From: an uncultured Pseudomonadales bacterium
GTDB lineage: Bacteria; Pseudomonadota; Gammaproteobacteria; Pseudomonadales; Azotimanducaceae
Direction of reading: 5' to 3'
NCBI GenBank assembly: GCA_938017975.1
Contig: CALIKQ010000021.1
Span: 1-64,000 of the forward strand
Length of the DNA: 64,000 bases
The notes below the pieces were generated by a model. The model was given only the letters and a program-made list of their open reading frames with translations, was not told the DNA's origin and searched no databases. This document shows positions 1 to 9,078 of the stretch, piece by piece; within the stretch, counting starts at the first letter, position 1, and each line of letters begins with the position of its first letter. The translations under genes were made by a program, and so were the position numbers.

Positions 1-56
1 GTTTGAGAGGCGCTGATCGCCGTCAATTACTGCCCAATCCCCTTTTACCCACTAAA

Positions 57-72
57 ATGACAAGGTTGTCAT
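57..72. promoter_or_regulatory. LacI-type operator, distal
   Basis: A perfect 7-2-7 palindrome with arms ATGACAA and TTGTCAT. The TGACAA/TTGTCA core matches the general look of LacI-family sugar regulator operators. Its centre is 33 bp from the centre of the next palindrome, about three helical turns, so the two may be bound cooperatively. No lacI-family gene lies in this window. Confidence 0.6.
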
Positions 73-84
73 TGCTTTTTTAGA

Positions 85-110
85 CCCTATTGACAGCGTT
101 GTCAATAGGG
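85..110. promoter_or_regulatory. LacI-type operator, proximal, with long arms
   Basis: A 26-bp palindrome with perfect 11-base arms (CCCTATTGACA and TGTCAATAGGG) around GCGT. The inner TTGACA..TGTCAA core with a central CG is typical of LacI/GalR-family operators. It shares the TTGTCA half-site with the palindrome at 57-72. The likely target is the downstream receptor gene, but that gene starts about 680 bases away. Confidence 0.65.
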
Positions 111-220
111 CGTGCAAACCCCCTTGAGACGTCTGCGTTTACAGTGCCTGAAATATGGCTTGAGAGCGCAGATATGCCCGAAATATCGCCAGTTCAACCT
201 GATAACCTCGCAGGAAATCG

Positions 221-307
221 AATCGATTCACCAATTAATCGATTCACCATTTATTGGAAGATCGGGCTTTTATTTGAAGATTGGGCTTTTGTTTGAAGAT
301 CAGGCTT
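221..307. repeat. Two short tandem repeat sets
   Basis: Two copies of a 16-base unit AATCGATTCACCA(A/T)TT occupy 221-252. They are followed at 257-307 by about 2.7 copies of a 19-base unit GAAGAT(C/T)GGGCTTTT(A/G)TTT, with the last copy decayed. No coding role is apparent. Confidence 0.75.
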
Positions 308-786
308 AGACTCAGAACCTCCAGCACCAAAAAAATACCCATTTACGGACAGCTCAAAGCCATCTAAATCAATTTAGGGAGGTATTTGGAACATCATTAG
401 ACGGTCAAACATTCAATCGAATTGATTACCCTTATGATCGTCCCTCAACCAGGGCCTGGTGACGTTATTGATTGGGATCGGCTCGCGCACAAGACAAGCG
501 CTTCCATCGCGCTAAGGGCACTGGGTAGCGCAAAAATTAAGTCGACATGCTGATAGGTCGAAGTTAGAAAGTACCCCGCCCTATTGAGCCATCCCCTTAA
601 AGCAGGAGTCATCGCATTTATTGTCGCTTTGTCCCTGTTATCGCATAAAAGTCCTGTTAGTCTCAAAAACAATGTCTTTAGTCCACCCAAAAGGTACGAT
701 TTTGTATGGAGAGATGCCCGGGGACGACGCATCGAAACAACACGATCTCGCAATGAGAAAAGCTCGACTTAGGGGGTTTAAACACT

Positions 787-3768
787 ATGGTATTCAAACG
801 AAAACTACTATCTAGCAGTATCGCATTAGCGATTGCAGGCCACGTAACGCCGGCACTTGCCGAAGAAAATCCCGGTGCCGAGGCCATGATCGAGGAAGTT
901 GTCGTTACTGGTATACGAGGCAGTCTCCAGCGATCAATGGATATCAAACGAGATGCCATGGGAGTCGTTGATGCTATCTCTGCAGAGGAGATGGGTAAAT
1001 TCCCCGATGCCAACTTAGCCGAATCACTTCAGCGGGTCACCGGTGTTTCGATCTCGCGACAGCGCGGCGAAGGAAGCCAGGTCACGGTTCGAGGATTCGG
1101 TCCTGAATACAACCTGGTTACCTTAAATGGCCGGCAAATGCCGACACACAACGGCGCTAGTCGCTCCTTCGATTTTGGGGATCTGGCTTCTGAGGGTGTT
1201 GCTGGCGTTCAGGTCTACAAAACCGGTCGCGCCGACGTCCCCTCAGGCGGTGTAGGTTCTACGATCAATATCTCAACACCCAAGCCGCTTTCGGGTCAGC
1301 CCGCGGCGAGCTTTGCAGTCAAAGCGGTCAGCGATACGTCAACCCGTGCTGGTGATGAGGTTACTCCCGAGTTCTCAGGTATCTACATGGATACGTTTGC
1401 AGACGGCACTTTCGGCCTAGCCATCACCGCAACCAATCAACGCCGCAACAATGGGGTAAACGGTGCATCTGTGGGCGGATGGTATACACGACCTGGCGAT
1501 GACATCCTGCCGAATGGCTCCAGAGATGCCAAGGTTGCCAATGATGCCAATCAGATCAACCGACCTCAGTCTGCCGATGAGTCTTATTCTCTTCCGCAAT
1601 CGATGGCGTACAACATTGCCGAATATGAGACCGAGCGTACAAATGGTCAGCTTGTTCTTCAATGGGCGCCAACCGATAACATTGTTGCAACTCTGGACTA
1701 CATCCGATCAGAATTTACACTCGAACGTTCCTACAGTGATCTATCTGCTTGGTTCTCAAATACGGCAGCAGTCTCTCAGTCCAGCGAATGGACCGCTGGA
1801 CCCATTGCGAGCCCAGTGTACTACAGCGAAGTCGTTGATAACGCTGACTTCGCCATGGGTACCGGTGAAGATGGTAGAGATAACCTCAACGAAAGCATTG
1901 GTTTCAACATCGAGTGGGACGTCTCTGACACCTTGAGCCTAGCATTGGATTACCACGACTCATCTGCTGAGACAGGTGCGAATGGTCCGAATGGCACAGA
2001 GTCTCTGATTACCATCGCAAGCTTCAACAAGGTGGGTCAGACCATTCATACCGGTCAAGAGCTCCCGATCATGGAGCTCAATCTTAACTCCGGTGGCGAA
2101 GCCAACCGTCCCATGTATGCCAGCGATATGATCATCACCGGTAGCGTTTTCAGAAATGACGCCGCACGCATGGATATTGAGCAAGCCAAACTAAGCGGTA
2201 ACTGGGATATCTCGGATACTTCAAACATTGACTTTGGGGTTCAAGTCAGCGAAGTCGGAAATCGAGCCGTTTCCAACTTCATCCAGTTGAATAACTGGGG
2301 CGGAATCACAGATCCAGGTGACCTCTCTTCAATTGTTGTCAGATCAAGTATTGAAGGCCAGTTCGATCAGTTATCAGGTGGTAATGATCCAAGGTTGCAG
2401 ACTGAATTTTTCTCGGCTGACCTTGCGGACCTGCAAGCTGCAGGAGAAGCCGATTACGCTGCCAGCGGCGATGCGTATGAAGCAATTGGAGACTGTGGAA
2501 CCGGTTACTGCGCTTCGACTGTTTGGCCGAACGACATCCGAACGACTGAGGACACCTATGCAGCTTACGTTCGCTTGAACTGGAGCGGCGAGATCGGTGA
2601 TATGCCGGCCAACTTGCACACTGGCCTTCGCTACGAAAAGACCGAGGTAACCTCTGCAGCACTTTCGATTCTTTATGATGGCTCTAGATGGTCTAAGGCT
2701 GGTAACGAACTCTACATCACCGAGGCTCAAGACGCTGATGGGAATGCCATCTCGGGCTTTGAAGACTTCGAGGGTGAGTACGAGCTTCTCCTTCCGAGCA
2801 TTGACTTCGACATCGAAGTCACTGACGACGTTGTTTTGAGAGCTTCCTACAGCGAAACCATCACTCGCCCAAGCTACGAGGCCATCAAAGGCGGACTCAC
2901 AGCCAGCAGCACGCAGTACTACCCAGGCGTCAACGCGCAAGCTTCGGCTGGAAACCCAGGCCTTGTGCCCATCCAATCTGAAAATATCGATGTTTCCCTG
3001 GAGTGGTACTACTCGGATAACAGCTATTTTTCTGTCGGATATTTTGAAAAGGATGTTGATAATTTCATCGGAAGCGGACTTGAAGAAGACACGCTATTCA
3101 ATATACCCAACATTATTGGTGGCGCGTTGTGGAATCAAGCAGTAACTGACAGTGGCCTCAATCCTCAGAATTACACCGAGGTTGGCCAATACATTCTTGA
3201 CAACTATCAAGATAACCCAGCAGTCGACGGCGATACCATTTTGGGTGTTGAAGGCGATCCAGAAATCCTCTGGACTCTCACGCGACCAATTAACCAAAAA
3301 GAGGCCAGCGTTGACGGCGTCGAAATTAATTTGCAGCACAATTTCGGGGACAGCGGGTTTGGATTCGTTGCCAATGCAACCTTTGCCAATGCTGATATCG
3401 GTTATGACAATACCAACTCCTTGGAAGGACAGTTCGTTTTGAATGGCCTCAGCGATTCCGCTAACCTCATTGGTTACTATGACAAGAATGGCATTCAAGT
3501 TCGACTTGCCTACAACTGGCGGGACGACTTCCTGGCGGGTGTTGGTCAGGGTCAGGGAACGACAACGAACCCAACCAACGTTGAAGCTTACGGTCAGTTA
3601 GATATCGGAATAACCTATGAGGCCACCGAGAACCTCACCGTTTATTTCTCAGGTCAAAACGTAACCGAGTCGACAGTACACGTCTACGGATTAACCAAAG
3701 ACCAAGTACTGCAGGCCGTTCAAGGCGGTGCGAGATACGATCTTGGGGTGCGCTATACGTTCAAGTAG
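787..3768 (+). CDS. TonB-dependent receptor, Xanthomonas/Caulobacter type
   Basis: An outer-membrane active transporter that would import a large solute, probably a carbohydrate, using TonB energy. The 993-residue product has a signal peptide ending near ALA-EE (residue 25), a TonB box IEEVVVTG at 35-42, and a plug domain beginning around residue 57 (FPDANLAESLQRVTGV, then VTVRGFG, then LNGRQM). A long beta-barrel follows and ends in an aromatic-rich strand. Plug wording and length fit the TIGR01782-like subfamily that often sits in carbohydrate utilisation loci. The ATG is preceded by AGGGGG. The gene ends in a strong terminator and is followed by a halogenase/SapC/cupin gene set, a frequent partner arrangement. 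Two LacI-type palindromes upstream suggest sugar-responsive control. The substrate is not readable from the sequence. Confidence 0.93.
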   Translation: MVFKRKLLSSSIALAIAGHVTPALAEENPGAEAMIEEVVVTGIRGSLQRSMDIKRDAMGVVDAISAEEMGKFPDANLAESLQRVTGVSISRQRGEGSQVTVRGFGPEYNLVTLNGRQMPTHNGASRSFDFGDLASEGVAGVQVYKTGRADVPSGGVGSTINISTPKPLSGQPAASFAVKAVSDTSTRAGDEVTPEFSGIYMDTFADGTFGLAITATNQRRNNGVNGASVGGWYTRPGDDILPNGSRDAKVANDANQINRPQSADESYSLPQSMAYNIAEYETERTNGQLVLQWAPTDNIVATLDYIRSEFTLERSYSDLSAWFSNTAAVSQSSEWTAGPIASPVYYSEVVDNADFAMGTGEDGRDNLNESIGFNIEWDVSDTLSLALDYHDSSAETGANGPNGTESLITIASFNKVGQTIHTGQELPIMELNLNSGGEANRPMYASDMIITGSVFRNDAARMDIEQAKLSGNWDISDTSNIDFGVQVSEVGNRAVSNFIQLNNWGGITDPGDLSSIVVRSSIEGQFDQLSGGNDPRLQTEFFSADLADLQAAGEADYAASGDAYEAIGDCGTGYCASTVWPNDIRTTEDTYAAYVRLNWSGEIGDMPANLHTGLRYEKTEVTSAALSILYDGSRWSKAGNELYITEAQDADGNAISGFEDFEGEYELLLPSIDFDIEVTDDVVLRASYSETITRPSYEAIKGGLTASSTQYYPGVNAQASAGNPGLVPIQSENIDVSLEWYYSDNSYFSVGYFEKDVDNFIGSGLEEDTLFNIPNIIGGALWNQAVTDSGLNPQNYTEVGQYILDNYQDNPAVDGDTILGVEGDPEILWTLTRPINQKEASVDGVEINLQHNFGDSGFGFVANATFANADIGYDNTNSLEGQFVLNGLSDSANLIGYYDKNGIQVRLAYNWRDDFLAGVGQGQGTTTNPTNVEAYGQLDIGITYEATENLTVYFSGQNVTESTVHVYGLTKDQVLQAVQGGARYDLGVRYTFK

Positions 3769-3791
3769 CGAAAGCTTGTGTGTGATAAGAA

Positions 3792-3824
3792 GAAACCGCT
3801 CCTTGAGGGCGGTTTCTTTTTTTT
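3792..3824 (+). terminator. Rho-independent terminator after the TonB receptor gene
   Basis: An 8-bp stem GAAACCGC / GCGGTTTC encloses a nine-base loop and is followed directly by eight T residues. It separates the receptor transcript from the halogenase genes, which therefore probably have their own promoter or rely on readthrough. Confidence 0.92.
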
Positions 3825-3938
3825 GAAACCAAGGTTACGAAATCTAAAACGACCTTCGTTGGCAAGCGTTGTGATCGATAATTTGGTGCTTTAAGCATTG
3901 AACCCAGGCGGCGACTGCTGTCATCATCTGCAAACACT

Positions 3939-5516
3939 ATGACTGATTCTATCAACCAAATCGTGATTGTCGGCGGGGGCTCCGCAGGATGGCTTACGGC
4001 GGCGATCATTGCTGCCGAATATGAAACCCAGCCCACTGCTGACCCAGTAGGGATCCCGCTGGCCATCACACTCATAGAGTCACCTAGCATCAGCACCATT
4101 GGTGTCGGAGAAGGCACCTGGCCATCGATGCGAACAACCCTTCAAAAAATCGGCATTACAGAGACAGAATTCATTTCACGATGCGATGCAAGTTTTAAGC
4201 AAGGCACCGCATTCCGGAACTGGCATCATTCGGACGACAGTGGCTACGTCCATCCTTTTACGCCACCGCTGGGTTATGAAGAGCTTGATCTTGCAGGACA
4301 TTGGCTGAGTCACCCGCACCGCCCTCCATTCGCCGAAGCAGTGGGCACACAGGCGGCGGTTTCAAAATCGCATCTCGCACCCAAGCAGATCACCACTCCC
4401 GAATATGCCTTTAACGTTAACTATGGCTATCACTTGAACGCAGGAAAATTTGCGCAATTGCTTCAGGAGCATTGCGTGCAACGTCTCGGTGTTCATCATG
4501 TGAGGGCCAACGTCATCGGAATTACGAGCCATGAAAATGGTGATATCAAAGCACTTCAAACCGATACTGCAAATAGCATCCCGGGGGATCTATTTATCGA
4601 TTGCAGTGGAATGAACAGCTTGTTGCTTGGGACGCATTACAACATCCCATTCCATAATGTAGACCATATACTCTTCAACAACTCTGCAATCGCAGCCCAA
4701 ATTGACTATCAAAACCCTACAGACCCCATTGAATCCTGCACCCTTTCAACGGCTCACTCAGCAGGATGGATCTGGGATATCGGGCTGCCGACACGTCGCG
4801 GTATTGGTTGTGTTTACTCTGATCAATTTATGAATCGGGACCAAGCTGCAGCCAAATTAAAAAGCTACATCGCCAGCACAGTCTCGCCCGATGCGGGGAA
4901 TTCTGCAGCCTTGAGAGAAATTCGGTTTAACCCCGGATATCGCCAAAAGTTCTGGCACCGAAATTGTGTTGCGGTAGGCATGGCCGCAGGCTTTATAGAG
5001 CCTCTTGAGGCCTCGGCGCTGGTCATGGTTGAGCTTTCAGCCAACATGATCGCAACTCAGCTTCCCGCCGATCGATCCGCGATGCAACGTCTGGAGCAAC
5101 AATTTAATGCGAAGTTCGAGTATCGCTGGCATCACATCATCGAATTTCTAAAGCTTCACTATGTGTTAAATGAGCGCTCTGATTCCGACTATTGGGTTCA
5201 AAACCGGGCTGCTTCGTCTATTCCGGATGGCCTCCAAACCGCCCTTAAAAATTGGCAACACCGAGGCCCATGGCACCACGAAACTCAGCATGCTGATGAT
5301 TTGTTTCCATCTGCCAGCTACCAATACGTGCTCTATGGCATGGGCTTTGCACCGCAACCAGACCCACGACTGAAGCGACGAGCAAAAGATCAGGCGCATC
5401 GAGCGATGGCGCTCTTCAAAGAAAACGAAGAGATGACTCGCCAGCTGCTTGCTGCGTTACCTGACAACCGATCTTTGATAGACAAGGTGGGCTTACACGG
5501 TTTTCCTAAAATTTAG
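3939..5516 (+). CDS. Flavin-dependent (tryptophan) halogenase-like protein 1
   Basis: A member of the tryptophan halogenase family (PrnA/RebH-like), FADH2-dependent enzymes that make HOX and pass it along a tunnel to a lysine. In 525 residues I see the FAD fingerprint VGGGSAGW (11-18), the catalytic lysine position K87 in ASFKQG, the family motif GWIWDIGLP (276-284) and EPLEAS (354-359). In characterised halogenases that last motif reads EPLEST; the Glu is kept here but the following Ser is Ala. A conserved HYVLNERSDSDYW segment follows. Close relatives next to TonB receptors are common in marine bacteria and have no proven halogenation role. It begins a run with the SapC, cupin and second halogenase-like genes. 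No strong ribosome site precedes the ATG. Confidence 0.88.
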   Translation: MTDSINQIVIVGGGSAGWLTAAIIAAEYETQPTADPVGIPLAITLIESPSISTIGVGEGTWPSMRTTLQKIGITETEFISRCDASFKQGTAFRNWHHSDDSGYVHPFTPPLGYEELDLAGHWLSHPHRPPFAEAVGTQAAVSKSHLAPKQITTPEYAFNVNYGYHLNAGKFAQLLQEHCVQRLGVHHVRANVIGITSHENGDIKALQTDTANSIPGDLFIDCSGMNSLLLGTHYNIPFHNVDHILFNNSAIAAQIDYQNPTDPIESCTLSTAHSAGWIWDIGLPTRRGIGCVYSDQFMNRDQAAAKLKSYIASTVSPDAGNSAALREIRFNPGYRQKFWHRNCVAVGMAAGFIEPLEASALVMVELSANMIATQLPADRSAMQRLEQQFNAKFEYRWHHIIEFLKLHYVLNERSDSDYWVQNRAASSIPDGLQTALKNWQHRGPWHHETQHADDLFPSASYQYVLYGMGFAPQPDPRLKRRAKDQAHRAMALFKENEEMTRQLLAALPDNRSLIDKVGLHGFPKI

Positions 5517-5549
5517 ACGTTTTAAACCTCAAAACATTAAGATAACACC

Positions 5550-6290
5550 ATGAGCAACTACACAATTCTGCGGCCCGACCATCATCAAAACCTTTGCGTT
5601 GATATGAGCCGCAGTGCTGCCCTTGGGGATGAGGTGTCTCAAGTATTAACCTACCCGCTAGAATTCCGCGATATTCAGTCATGTTACCCAATTTTTTTTA
5701 CCAAGGACTCTGAGACAGGTGCCTTCATGCCAGTAGCATTATTGGGACTGAATACAGGCCAAAACTTGTTCATGATTAATGATGCATGGGACGCGCATTA
5801 CATTCCAAAGCTTATCGAACGTAACCCTTTCCTGATCGCAAGACCGGCAAATGCCAACCCGAATCAAACGTCCCAACCCAAGCTATCGATCGACCTTGAC
5901 TCGCCACGAGTCACCGAGGACCGCGGCGAAGCCCTCTTTGACAGTGCCGGGGCACCAACCGATTTTTTAGAAAATATCATTGCTATGATGCAGCGGATCC
6001 ATCAAGGTCTCGAGCACGGTGCTCAGCTTTCCCAAGCTTTGGTTGCGCACGAATTGTTAGAACCGATGACCGTAAACTTAACGCTTGCCGATGGGGAATC
6101 AAAAGTACTAGAGGGCTTCTACGCCATTGCGGAGGAAACACTCTTCAACTTGTCTGGTGAAGCCCTGCAGACGCTCAATCAAGCTGGCTTCTTACAACCC
6201 ATTTATATGGCGATTGCCTCTTTTTCCAGACTTAACGATCTAATGGCGAGAAGCAATTCTGCCAAACAGCAACGGGCGGAGTCTCTTTAG
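5550..6290 (+). CDS. SapC family protein
   Basis: A 246-residue protein of the SapC family (Pfam SapC type, named after a Campylobacter S-layer locus gene). The family signature region is the N-terminal half: LEFRDIQSCYPIFFTKD around 37-53, a LLGLNTGQNLF segment, and a WDAHYIPKLIERNPF segment. No signal peptide or membrane segment is visible. The biochemical function of the family is unknown; it recurs between TonB receptors, tryptophan-halogenase-like genes and cupin-8 proteins, exactly as here. Its start lies 33 bases after halogenase-like gene 1 and its stop 12 bases before the cupin gene, so it is surely co-transcribed with them. Confidence 0.85.
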   Translation: MSNYTILRPDHHQNLCVDMSRSAALGDEVSQVLTYPLEFRDIQSCYPIFFTKDSETGAFMPVALLGLNTGQNLFMINDAWDAHYIPKLIERNPFLIARPANANPNQTSQPKLSIDLDSPRVTEDRGEALFDSAGAPTDFLENIIAMMQRIHQGLEHGAQLSQALVAHELLEPMTVNLTLADGESKVLEGFYAIAEETLFNLSGEALQTLNQAGFLQPIYMAIASFSRLNDLMARSNSAKQQRAESL

Positions 6291-6302
6291 GGTGCATGCC
6301 TA

Positions 6303-7313
6303 ATGACAATACCTCAATCCAATGTGAGTGTCAGAACGCTAAGTCAAACTTCAGACTTGAGCGACACAATCCTAGAGAGCCCATCGCCGATCGTTGTCAA
6401 AGGCCTCGTCTCGTCTTGGCCAGCAGTCCTGCAAGGCAAGCGCTCCGATCAGGCACTGATCAACTACTTATGCCAATTCGATCAAAACCATCTCTTAACC
6501 GCACTGATTACCCCTCCAGAAAGTAAGGGTCGAATTTTCTACAATGATGATTTCACTGGGTTTAACTTTGAGCAAGTCAGAACGACACTGAGCAAGGCCC
6601 TCACTCAACTAGAAGCATTCAACAAGACAGACCCAACTCCCGGGCTCTATATCGGCTCAACGCATCTGGGGCATTGGCTTCCAGGTTTTTCTGAGGACAA
6701 CCCTCTTGCGCTGCCAGAAAAAGAGCCTATCGCGAGTATCTGGCTGGGCAACCACAGCCGAATCGCAGCGCATTTTGACTTCCCCTCAAACCTTGCCTGC
6801 AATGTTTCTGGGCATCGCCGAGTCACGCTATTTCCGCCAGAACAAATCAATAACCTGTATGTCGGGCCTCTGGACTTTACGCCTGCAGGTCAGCCGATTA
6901 GCCTAGTTGACTTCAACCAGCCTGATTGGGCACGGTTTCCGAACTTCAAAACGGCTCTCGAGCATGCAATGGTCGTAGACTTGGAACCAGGGGATGGGCT
7001 TATCATCCCAAGCATGTGGTGGCACCATATTGAAGCCACCGAACCGCTCAATGTGTTAGTTAATTTTTGGTGGCGATCATCTTCAAACTTTCTCGGTTCT
7101 CCGCTGAATGTATTGCAGCACGCGTTACTTGGGCTCAGGGATCTGCCGGAGCATCAACGAGAAATTTGGAAAGGCCTTTTAAACCATTACGTCTTTGACT
7201 TTGAACCGGATTCAGTGGCGCATGTTCCAGAGAATGCAAGAGGAATTCTAAACCCCCTAGACTCCGATACGGCGCAGCGCCTTAAAACAATGTTGCGCAA
7301 TCAATTGAACTAA
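6303..7313 (+). CDS. Cupin-8/JmjC-like 2-oxoglutarate oxygenase family protein
   Basis: A 336-residue JmjC/FIH-like (Cupin_8) protein. The metal-binding facial triad is visible: HFD at 157-159 in RIAAHFDFP, and a distal histidine at 241 or 242 in PSMWWHHIEA. A GDGLIIP turn precedes the distal histidine, as in Fe(II)/2-oxoglutarate hydroxylases. The family hydroxylates proteins or small molecules; the substrate here is unknown. It sits 12 bases after sapC and 19 bases before a second halogenase-like gene. Such cupins are a standard companion of halogenase-like and SapC genes beside TonB receptors. Confidence 0.87.
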   Translation: MTIPQSNVSVRTLSQTSDLSDTILESPSPIVVKGLVSSWPAVLQGKRSDQALINYLCQFDQNHLLTALITPPESKGRIFYNDDFTGFNFEQVRTTLSKALTQLEAFNKTDPTPGLYIGSTHLGHWLPGFSEDNPLALPEKEPIASIWLGNHSRIAAHFDFPSNLACNVSGHRRVTLFPPEQINNLYVGPLDFTPAGQPISLVDFNQPDWARFPNFKTALEHAMVVDLEPGDGLIIPSMWWHHIEATEPLNVLVNFWWRSSSNFLGSPLNVLQHALLGLRDLPEHQREIWKGLLNHYVFDFEPDSVAHVPENARGILNPLDSDTAQRLKTMLRNQLN

Positions 7314-7332
7314 CCAGATGGGCTAAATCATT

Positions 7333-8817
7333 TTGACTACGAACACCATTAGAAACATTGTCATTGTAGGAGGCGGTACTGCAGGTTGGATGGCTGCGGC
7401 CTCCATTGCAGCCCTCATCGGGAGAAATCTTCATGTAACCCTGATCGAATCCGACGAGATCGGAACCATTGGCGTTGGTGAAGCCACAATACCGACATTT
7501 TTTGCACTTCATCAGCTACTAAAAATAGATGAGGCAGATTTCCTATCGGAGGTACATGGCAGCATCAAGCTTGGGATTTGTTTTGAAAACTGGAGAGCTC
7601 TGGATGAATCCTACATTCACGCTTTCGGCTACACAGGGCAATCCTGCTGGGCTGCGGGATTCCAACACTTCTGGTTAAAAGGGCAACACCTTAAAATATC
7701 GAAAGAATACGGCAAATATTCACCTGAATTAATGGCCGCAAAGACTGGCAAGTTTGGCTTTCCAAAGCCGCAGCCACTCAATTATGCCTACCACATTGAT
7801 GCTTCCCGATACGCCAAATACCTCCGAAAGTTGGCAGAGCAACAGGGTGTGCAACGAATTGAAGGCCGAATTGAGACTGTTAACCAATTGCCCAACGGCG
7901 ATATCGCCTCTGTCCAACTGTCATCCGGTAACATCATTTCAGGTGACCTCTTCATTGATTGCAGTGGCTTTTCAGGCCTGCTGATCGACAAAACATTGCA
8001 TTCGCCGTTTGAAGATTGGTCTCACTGGCTGCCCTGCGACCGAGCTATCGCTGTTCAGACTTCCTCCACCGAACCGCCAATTCCTTATACCCGGTCTATA
8101 GCCCGGGACTTTGGTTGGCAGTGGCGCATCCCGCTCCAGTCTCGGACTGGGAATGGTCTCGTTTTCTCAAGCAAATTCGCAAGTGATGACGAAGCAACAA
8201 ACACCCTTTTGGCCAACGTATCCGGTGACGTGTTAATTGAACCCCGTGTCATTCCCTTTAGAACAGGACAAAGACCGGCTCAGTGGACAAAAAACTGTAT
8301 TGCTTTAGGCTTGGCCGCTGGGTTTTTAGAACCTCTAGAATCTACCAGTATTCATCTGATTCAACGCGGCATTATTCGCTTGATGCAAATGTTTCCCTAT
8401 GGAGGCGTCACTCAAGCTGACCAGGATGAGTTTAATTCGCAAATGAGCCAGGAATACAACTTCATTCGCGACTTCATCATCATGCACTATCACCTCACCG
8501 AGCGGACAGATTCTGAATTTTGGAAACGCTGCCAATCAATGGACATCCCCGATTCACTGAGTCATCGTCTTGACCTCTTTAAAGAGACTGGGCGCGTTTT
8601 CCAAGCTGAGGGAGATGTTTTTGGTGAGAATAGTTGGACGCAAGTGATGCTTGGACAAGGCATCAAGCCGAAAAGTTACCATCCAATTGTCGACATGATG
8701 AACGAGGAAGAATTGTTCCAATTTTTGGCGCATCAAGAAAACAAGGTAACCCACCTTCTAAGTCAGCTTTCAAACCATGAGGACTTTTTGGCGCAGTACT
8801 GCCCTATGCGACCTTGA
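7333..8817 (+). CDS. Flavin-dependent (tryptophan) halogenase-like protein 2
   Basis: A second tryptophan-halogenase-family protein of 494 residues. It carries the FAD motif VGGGTAGW (12-19), the catalytic lysine at residue 79 (GSIKLG), the same number as in PrnA and RebH, GWQWRIP at 261-267, and an intact EPLEST motif at 333-338 followed by IHLIQRG. The conserved HYHLTERTDSEFW stretch is present. All known catalytic positions are therefore kept, unlike halogenase-like protein 1, which has Ala for Ser after the key Glu. The start is TTG with no ATG nearby and only a poor ribosome site, so translation may be coupled to the cupin gene 19 bases upstream. The real substrate is unknown. Confidence 0.88.
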   Translation: MTTNTIRNIVIVGGGTAGWMAAASIAALIGRNLHVTLIESDEIGTIGVGEATIPTFFALHQLLKIDEADFLSEVHGSIKLGICFENWRALDESYIHAFGYTGQSCWAAGFQHFWLKGQHLKISKEYGKYSPELMAAKTGKFGFPKPQPLNYAYHIDASRYAKYLRKLAEQQGVQRIEGRIETVNQLPNGDIASVQLSSGNIISGDLFIDCSGFSGLLIDKTLHSPFEDWSHWLPCDRAIAVQTSSTEPPIPYTRSIARDFGWQWRIPLQSRTGNGLVFSSKFASDDEATNTLLANVSGDVLIEPRVIPFRTGQRPAQWTKNCIALGLAAGFLEPLESTSIHLIQRGIIRLMQMFPYGGVTQADQDEFNSQMSQEYNFIRDFIIMHYHLTERTDSEFWKRCQSMDIPDSLSHRLDLFKETGRVFQAEGDVFGENSWTQVMLGQGIKPKSYHPIVDMMNEEELFQFLAHQENKVTHLLSQLSNHEDFLAQYCPMRP

Positions 8818-8924
8818 GGTTACAGAACAAAGCTAAGCAACTGCCGGAACGCAGCAGGGCATTACGGGCCCGCTCTTAGGCCACATCGACTCAATCTATA
8901 AGCTCTGGTGAGACAATGTGCCTC

Positions 8925-8994
8925 ACTGACCTTTTTCAAAGGACTAACCTTTTTCAAGCGACTAACCTCTTCAAACAACTAACCTCTTCAAACA
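8925..8994. repeat. Degenerate 17-18 bp tandem repeat
   Basis: Four head-to-tail copies: ACTGACCTTTTTCAAAGG, ACTAACCTTTTTCAAGCG, then two identical ACTAACCTCTTCAAACA units, with a decayed fifth copy beginning ACTGGTCTC. They lie in the 261-base gap between the second halogenase-like gene and the convergent lipoprotein gene, just before a terminator. Confidence 0.85.
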
Positions 8995-9027
8995 ACTGGT
9001 CTCTGTCGAATAAAAGGCATTCCAAAA

Positions 9028-9055
9028 AAAAGCCGGGCTGAAAAGCCCGGCTTTT
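9028..9055. terminator. Bidirectional terminator between convergent genes
   Basis: A 9-bp GC-rich stem AGCCGGGCT / AGCCCGGCT with loop GAAA, flanked by an A-tract on the left and a T-tract on the right, so it can terminate transcription from either side. It serves the halogenase/SapC operon on the + strand and the repeat lipoprotein gene on the - strand. Confidence 0.92.
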
Positions 9056-9078
9056 ATGCCTCTGGTTATTTCCCGTTG

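Larger units (their letters stand above)
1..786. other. Long intergenic leader before the TonB receptor gene
   Basis: No convincing gene is seen in these 786 bases; the short open frames overlap each other and have no recognisable product. The stretch holds two LacI-type palindromes near its left end, two sets of short direct repeats, and a good ribosome binding site (AGGGGG) about ten bases before the receptor start. If transcription starts at the palindromes, the 5' leader would be more than 600 bases long. Confidence 0.6.

Noticed and set aside
445-753. 102-codon open frame on the - strand upstream of the TonB receptor gene
   Set aside because: No recognisable family, no convincing ribosome site, and it overlaps other random frames in a leader region.
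2374-2976. 200-codon - strand open frame inside the TonB receptor gene
   Set aside because: Lies fully inside a well-supported receptor coding region on the opposite strand and has no homology-like motifs.
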